Of a DNA stretch of 46,742 bases, positions 42,280 to 46,742 are shown piece after piece. The position numbers were made by a program, and so were the translations under genes. Source of the stretch: Actinomycetota bacterium (GTDB taxonomy: Bacteria > Actinomycetota > Thermoleophilia > Solirubrobacterales > 70-9); NCBI GenBank assembly GCA_005885405.1, contig VAYN01000008.1, positions 1 to 46,742 of the forward strand. Direction: 5' to 3'. Numbering within the stretch: position 1 is the stretch's first letter; each line of letters begins with the position of its first letter. Below the pieces are notes generated by a model, which worked only from the letters and a program-made list of their open reading frames with translations, was not told the DNA's origin and did no database searches.

Positions 42280-42813
42280 CTATATACGCCCGCAGGCGTC
42301 TATCCCGTATTTCCTCGCGAGTTTTGAGACGGAGTCGAACTTTCTGGCCGCTTCGAGCATCTTATTTGGGACCGCTTCTGCTTCCGCGACCCCTTTTTCA
42401 AGACCCTCTACGATCGCCAGCACCTCCGCTTCGTCGCCGGCGGGAGGGGTTAGTTCACCAAGTTCTTCCGCCCGCTCCTGCAGACTTGGCAGGATTACAT
42501 CCTCTACCAAGGCGTTTCCTTGGGACCGAGTGGGGGGTTTCTGCGGATCGATCCCGTATTTAGAATAGCTTGCACGAGCTTCCCCAAGGGCTTCTTCTTC
42601 CCCGGATTTGCAGAGCAGCTCAGCGTCTTTGACGAACTCAGCCTTCGTCACCGATCCGCTTTCCGATTCTTCCCTTTCACCCGACGCCGGTTTGCTGGTG
42701 GCTGATCCTCCTATGCCACCAGTCTCCCTATCGTCTCCACCACCACCGCACCCCCAGAGCAGCAGTGCTGAAGCCATCAAGGCGACCAATATTTTCAAAG
42801 ACCGCAGAGCCAT
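42280..42813 (-). CDS. Putative lipoprotein, paralogue of 41740-42264
   Basis: 177 residues. Lipobox LLLWGC, a Gly/Ser/Glu linker, then VTKAEFVKDAELLCKSGEEE and a C-terminal LARKYGIDACGRI. The ATG at 42813 is preferred to GTG at 42825 because GGGAGAGG lies directly before it. The gene converges on its paralogue with 15 bases between the stops, an inverted duplication arrangement. Confidence 0.75.
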   Translation of the reverse strand: MALRSLKILVALMASALLLWGCGGGGDDRETGGIGGSATSKPASGEREESESGSVTKAEFVKDAELLCKSGEEEALGEARASYSKYGIDPQKPPTRSQGNALVEDVILPSLQERAEELGELTPPAGDEAEVLAIVEGLEKGVAEAEAVPNKMLEAARKFDSVSKLARKYGIDACGRI

Positions 42814-42890
42814 TTCCTCTCCCACTCAGAGTTATCTGATCGTACGAGGACGATGATAGCGGCCGGTACCTTTAAGTCAACTAAGCAGTT

Positions 42891-42933
42891 CCTAAAACAA
42901 ACACGCGCGCCAGGAAAGTTCCTGGCGCGCGTG
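42891..42933 (-). terminator. Intrinsic terminator after the 42952-43773 gene
   Basis: On the minus strand a perfect 14-base stem (42920-42933 with 42902-42915), loop of four, is followed by a T-rich run (TTTGTTTTAGG). It lies 18 bases after the gene's stop, the best intrinsic terminator in the window. Confidence 0.88.
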
Positions 42934-42951
42934 AAGTTGGTCTCTGAGCGA

Positions 42952-43773
42952 CTACGGATAAACTTTCGTCACTGGAGCAAACTGCGAGTCGATTTCCTGG
43001 ACGGTTTCGTTCGTCCCAGCCGGTGCGGGAAGACCCGACTGCGTATTGACCAAGCCATTGATGCTGATTGGGATAAACCCGAAGAGCGTCAAGACGCAGC
43101 CACTGGCGCCCGGTGCGCTGAACGAGTTGTCGACGAACGTCGAATTGTTCAGCGTGAGAATGCCGGTCGATTCAGTGAAACCTAGTTCCCCTTCTTTACC
43201 ACTAATTGGGGTATTCGGCGGGGGCGGACTAGTGGTCCCCGTGGTCAGGTGAAGCTGAATCGGATTCGATGGCGTGCCTACGTAGCAATTGTTGCCCAGC
43301 GTCGAGTTGATCAAGTGAACCCTGATCGGCATGTCGATCGTGGTCAACGTCAGGGCCGGTGGCCCCATCGCTTCCGTCACCGCGTAGAGGGTCAGCGCTT
43401 CGCTGCCGAGCAATTCGAGCAGCCAGGTCAACCCGGTCAGGCCGACGACTCCACCCGGCACTTTCTGTTTGACCGGTTTCATCCCGCCCTGCGAGGTGGC
43501 AGCAAAGTGTTCAAGTTCGACGTTGACGCCCCCGGTGATTGTGATTGGATTTTCGATGGGAACTTTCTTGTTGCCCATCTTGAAGAAGCCGCCCTTGATT
43601 TTCGAGTGCATGCAAAATTCCGTAGTCGGAACTTCTGCGGCGGTCGGACAACCGGTGAACTGCGTATAACCCGGCGCCGGCGTAGCGGCGTTAGCAGCGG
43701 GCGCCACTAGAGCCGCGACGACCAAAGCCGCCACAGCAGCCAGCGAGAGCCTCGCTCGATACTTTAGATCCAT
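42952..43773 (-). CDS. Secreted protein of unknown function
   Basis: 273 residues. Signal peptide (about 1-29: LSLAAVAALVVAALVAPAANA). The mature part is beta-rich with four or more Cys (FTGCPTAAE, TTEFCMHSK, GNNCYVG, SGCVLTLFG). GGGAGAGAT precedes the ATG at 43773, so the earlier in-frame start is rejected. It resembles a family of exported proteins I associate with Solirubrobacterales (GCPTAAEVP...TTEFCMHS); no function known. Strong terminator downstream. The 215 bases upstream, up to the large repeat protein, show no gene. Confidence 0.75.
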   Translation of the reverse strand: MDLKYRARLSLAAVAALVVAALVAPAANAATPAPGYTQFTGCPTAAEVPTTEFCMHSKIKGGFFKMGNKKVPIENPITITGGVNVELEHFAATSQGGMKPVKQKVPGGVVGLTGLTWLLELLGSEALTLYAVTEAMGPPALTLTTIDMPIRVHLINSTLGNNCYVGTPSNPIQLHLTTGTTSPPPPNTPISGKEGELGFTESTGILTLNNSTFVDNSFSAPGASGCVLTLFGFIPISINGLVNTQSGLPAPAGTNETVQEIDSQFAPVTKVYP

Positions 43774-43988
43774 TATCTCTCCCTTATTGGACTGGTTGAG
43801 AACGATCCCCTGACTTAGGAAATCTTCGATCACTATCTCGGTACCAGAGCGCTAACGCACGGGAAGAGGCACTAGATGTTCCTAAGTAGCTCCAGGAATG
43901 GAATTTTCCCTGCATGCAGCGTTGGCCAGGAACCCGCACACGCCATATCCGCGCGCGCGGAAGAAAGATCGGTGCCCCAGGGCCTCGG

Positions 43989-46742
43989 CTACTTCTTCCG
44001 ATTCGCGCACCGCATCGCCACCACCGGCCGGCTCTCCAATCGTCGCCCGTTCTGCCCGACCAGCTTCGAGTCCGCTCGGCGCGGCTTCGCGCAGAGGTTC
44101 GTGTTGTTGACCAGGAGCCCTTTCTTGCCCCCATAGAGGGAGATGACGATCTTCGAGGTGGCGGCGTCTGGGAGGTTGTTGAAGGTGGTGGTGATCCGTC
44201 CCTTCTTGGAGCGAACCTCACCGACGGCGACGACGTCGAAGAGGCCGTGGAGGCTGACGACGACGTCTGGCAGCAGCCGCTCGCCGCCGTTGGAGCGGAA
44301 GTAGAGGAGACCTTCGAGAGGTTCGTCTAGCAGCGGGCTGGTCGCCCTGGCGGTGCCGAGGATCGAGCCGGGTGGGCACTGGTTGGCGGCGAACTGTGGC
44401 CGCGTGCAGGGATTGCTGATGTGGGCGTTGTCGATGAACTCGGTCTTCGGCAAGCTGAGGACGGCGCGGCCAAGGTTGGCATCGCCGGGGCGGGGGGTGA
44501 TCCTCACCTGCAGGGCGGGGTGCTTGGTGCGCTTGGTGCCACCATTCAGGCGCAGGGCGATCTTCGGCTTGTAGGAGAGGGAGGCGCAGTCGGCGGCTTG
44601 AAAGCGGTCAGAGAGCTGGACGGAGGCATCATCGGCGCCCGAGAAGGGGTCCAGGGCCGCTCCGAAAAGAAGGGCGGAGAAGGACTCCTCCACGCAGCTC
44701 GTCGGGTTGATCGTGAAGTTCGGGCGGTCTACGTAGACGCGCAGGTCGCGCAGACGCAGGGGGATGCCCTGGAGGATGCGGGGGAACGGGTCAGAGGCGG
44801 CCCCGTTGACTTCGACCTGGGCGGTGATCGGGTTTAAGTCAAGCGCCAGGCGGACCACCACGGTGCCGAGGTCGAAGGGCCCGGCAACCGCGGGGGTGAT
44901 CGCGACGATCGAGAGCGGCGCTCCGTTGTAGGGGCCGGCGAGGTAGAGGGAGCCGGGGACGTAGGTGAGGACCTCGCCCACCCCCGCACCGGCGAGGGTG
45001 CGGCCGAACTGCGAGGAGGCCGGGCAGCTGGGCGAGGCGAGCTCCTGGGCGCCCGTCCTTGCCTTCGCCGCAGCGATCGCCTCCTCACCGCAGCGGCCGA
45101 GGCCGGCGATCTTGCCGACCAAGCCGGGCGGGAAGGTCGCCGAGAGCCGGGTCAGCTCCTGTTCAGTGTCTGAGCGGGTTAAGCGCATGAAGACCGGCGA
45201 GTAGCGCCCAGCGTGGTTGTCGGTCGAGCCGGCCTCAAAGCCCGGGCCAAAGGGGTCCGGGTCCGTAGTGCAGGGCCCGCCGGTCGGGCCCGAGGTAACG
45301 TCAAAGGAAGAGCTCTCCTCGAACGTGCTCGTAGGATCTGACCAGGGGGTAAAACTCGCTTTGATCTCATAGCTGCCGCACTGCTCGGGGGTGACGAGGG
45401 GGCTCTGCGGGCCTTCCCGGAAGTGGAAGCGAAAGTGGGAGACCGGAACCTGGGGAATCGGGTAGGCGCCCTCGCCGAGGGTGGTGGTGAGCTGTCCGGT
45501 GGTGGGGTCTGCCTCGACTTTGGCCGGCAGCTTCACCGAGACCCCGAGCTCTTTGTCGCGGATCACCATGTATAAGGCGATCAGGGAGCCGTAGGGGTTC
45601 TCATGGGGGGTGGCGACGTAGAGGGAGCCGTGCAGGACGGTGTTTTCGAGCAGCGGCGTTTCGGCTTCCACTGAGCCGACCTTAGAGTTCAAGGGACAAC
45701 CGTCCCCCGGTTGGGAATCGGCGCTCTCGCGGGCCAGCTCGGCCTCGCTGCAGGCGCCGAGGCCGTTTGCCTGGGAGGGGTTTAGCGTCATCCCCTCCGG
45801 CAGGGTGACGACGGTTTTTTTGATCGTCGACGAGGCGCGACCGCCGAAGCTCACCAGCCCTGCGTCGGTAACGTCGACGTTTGCATCGAGGCCGCTAGCG
45901 CTCCCCCCTTGTGAGCTCGTCGGCTCGGCGCTGAATTGAGGGCCGAACTCAAGGCTCTCGCATTCGGTCGGGCTGAGCGCGCCGGCGGGGAGGGACTCGT
46001 CTTCGATCGAGGCCTGCCCTTTGAAAGGTTCCGACCCCTCCCAGGGGTCGGCTTCTAAGCCGAAGGTGAGCGGCTCCGAGCAGTCGGTTGGCAGGGTGAG
46101 GAAGGGGATCGGGTCGATCGAGACCGGGCAGTTGCCGCCACCTTTCAGGCAGCTGCCGCGTTCAGTGTCGTAGGCCGGGGAGCCCGGATCGCCCCAGATC
46201 GTCACTTCGCTTGCGATCAGGAAGGCCGCCTGCGAGGCATTGGTCACCTCGGCGATGACGTTGTAGGGGGGGTTGGGGTTGATCGCGGCGTCGATCGTGA
46301 CTGGGGCGATCTTCTGGATGATGAAGCCGAACTTCGCCGGGTAGCCGGGGGTCGGGTAGAGGTTGTAGACGGGGGATTCGGTGCTTTCGATCTCAATCCC
46401 GTCGCCGTATTCGATCCGGGCTACGCCGACGGCGCTTGCGTTTGGGCACTGGCTTTCATCCCCTGCCTGAAACTCGGCGGCGGTGCAGCGAGGGGTTGCC
46501 GAGGGGTTGCCGAGGAAACCGGGTGGAAATGAGATCCGCAGGTCCTTGGGTTCCCCCAATGGGAAGAGTTTGCCCGAGCCCGGCGGGACTTCCTCGGTTT
46601 CAGTCTGGAAGCTCGTTTCGAAGGTATCGGGGTGGGAGCCCGCTTCGACCTGGGTGTGGCCTTCGGCGTCCAGCGAGCGGACTTCGATCTCGGTGAGGCC
46701 AAAGGCGCCGGACGAGGCAGGCGCGAGAGCCGCGCAGAGGAC
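43989..46742 (-). CDS. Very large secreted repeat protein (5' end outside window)
   Basis: At least 917 residues; the frame is open to the last base of the window. The visible N-terminal residues (VLCAALAPASSGAFGLTEIE) look like the end of a signal peptide, so little may be missing. Four degenerate repeats of about 220-245 residues begin near 46545, 45810, 45145 and 44460, each with a start like FPPGFLGNP or LPEGMTLNP, a Cys, then CPxxSxxG and an LxGxLY strand. The last ends with a basic C-terminus. No sortase signal or membrane anchor is visible. Probably a cell-surface or secreted structural protein; function unknown. Confidence 0.85.
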   Translation of the reverse strand, partial: VLCAALAPASSGAFGLTEIEVRSLDAEGHTQVEAGSHPDTFETSFQTETEEVPPGSGKLFPLGEPKDLRISFPPGFLGNPSATPRCTAAEFQAGDESQCPNASAVGVARIEYGDGIEIESTESPVYNLYPTPGYPAKFGFIIQKIAPVTIDAAINPNPPYNVIAEVTNASQAAFLIASEVTIWGDPGSPAYDTERGSCLKGGGNCPVSIDPIPFLTLPTDCSEPLTFGLEADPWEGSEPFKGQASIEDESLPAGALSPTECESLEFGPQFSAEPTSSQGGSASGLDANVDVTDAGLVSFGGRASSTIKKTVVTLPEGMTLNPSQANGLGACSEAELARESADSQPGDGCPLNSKVGSVEAETPLLENTVLHGSLYVATPHENPYGSLIALYMVIRDKELGVSVKLPAKVEADPTTGQLTTTLGEGAYPIPQVPVSHFRFHFREGPQSPLVTPEQCGSYEIKASFTPWSDPTSTFEESSSFDVTSGPTGGPCTTDPDPFGPGFEAGSTDNHAGRYSPVFMRLTRSDTEQELTRLSATFPPGLVGKIAGLGRCGEEAIAAAKARTGAQELASPSCPASSQFGRTLAGAGVGEVLTYVPGSLYLAGPYNGAPLSIVAITPAVAGPFDLGTVVVRLALDLNPITAQVEVNGAASDPFPRILQGIPLRLRDLRVYVDRPNFTINPTSCVEESFSALLFGAALDPFSGADDASVQLSDRFQAADCASLSYKPKIALRLNGGTKRTKHPALQVRITPRPGDANLGRAVLSLPKTEFIDNAHISNPCTRPQFAANQCPPGSILGTARATSPLLDEPLEGLLYFRSNGGERLLPDVVVSLHGLFDVVAVGEVRSKKGRITTTFNNLPDAATSKIVISLYGGKKGLLVNNTNLCAKPRRADSKLVGQNGRRLESRPVVAMRCANRKK

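Overview
The window is a dense, very GC-rich bacterial chromosome segment with many GTG and TTG starts and short gaps; no gap reaches 300 bases. It most resembles an actinobacterium of the class Thermoleophilia (Solirubrobacterales-like). The basis is the high GC, a System I (ccm) cytochrome c cluster joined to heme genes, large secreted repeat proteins of a type I associate with that group, and the rpsF-ssb-rpsR-rplI-dnaB order. This placement is inference; no 16S gene is present.

Layout. 1-7.8 kb: the end of an aldehyde dehydrogenase, then a tightly overlapping run ccmA-ccmB-ccmC-ccmD-like-hemA-hemC-cobA/hemD-birA (heme synthesis plus heme handling for cytochrome c). 7.7-14 kb: an SF2 helicase on the minus strand, a TlpA-type thioredoxin lipoprotein, an NfeD/stomatin pair, a GalT-like nucleotidyltransferase and an unknown protein. 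13.9-14.8 kb: a vapBC toxin-antitoxin pair and tRNA-Arg(CCT). 14.8-25 kb: envelope genes (DUF1906 hydrolase, L,D-transpeptidase, CPBP protease, short MscS, class A PBP, GT-C mannosyltransferase-like protein, flippase-like protein) with pyrE, yceH and an epimerase. 25-32 kb: thiL, a FlgM-like small protein, an MprAB-PepD-like envelope stress operon and two trehalose-type glycosyltransferases. 32-38.8 kb: rpsF-ssb-rpsR-rplI-membrane protein-dnaB-dnaC-like-purA. 38.8-46.7 kb: an accessory stretch of lipoproteins and secreted proteins with a TetR regulator, ending in a very large secreted repeat protein that runs off the window.

Most notable points. (1) purA reads as a full-length gene but lacks the P-loop and catalytic Asp (QWG joins directly to ERA). 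(2) A 39-base element occurs three times inside coding sequence and is read in two different frames; a separate 65-base palindrome sits inside birA. This resembles palindromic elements that insert into genes. (3) At least ten genes have a TANNNT hexamer ending 6-9 bases before the start codon, which points to widespread leaderless transcription. (4) A DnaC-type loader with a Cys cluster is translationally coupled to dnaB. (5) Several convergent gene pairs overlap tail to tail by about 100 bases or more. (6) The terminal secreted protein carries four degenerate repeats of about 220-245 residues.
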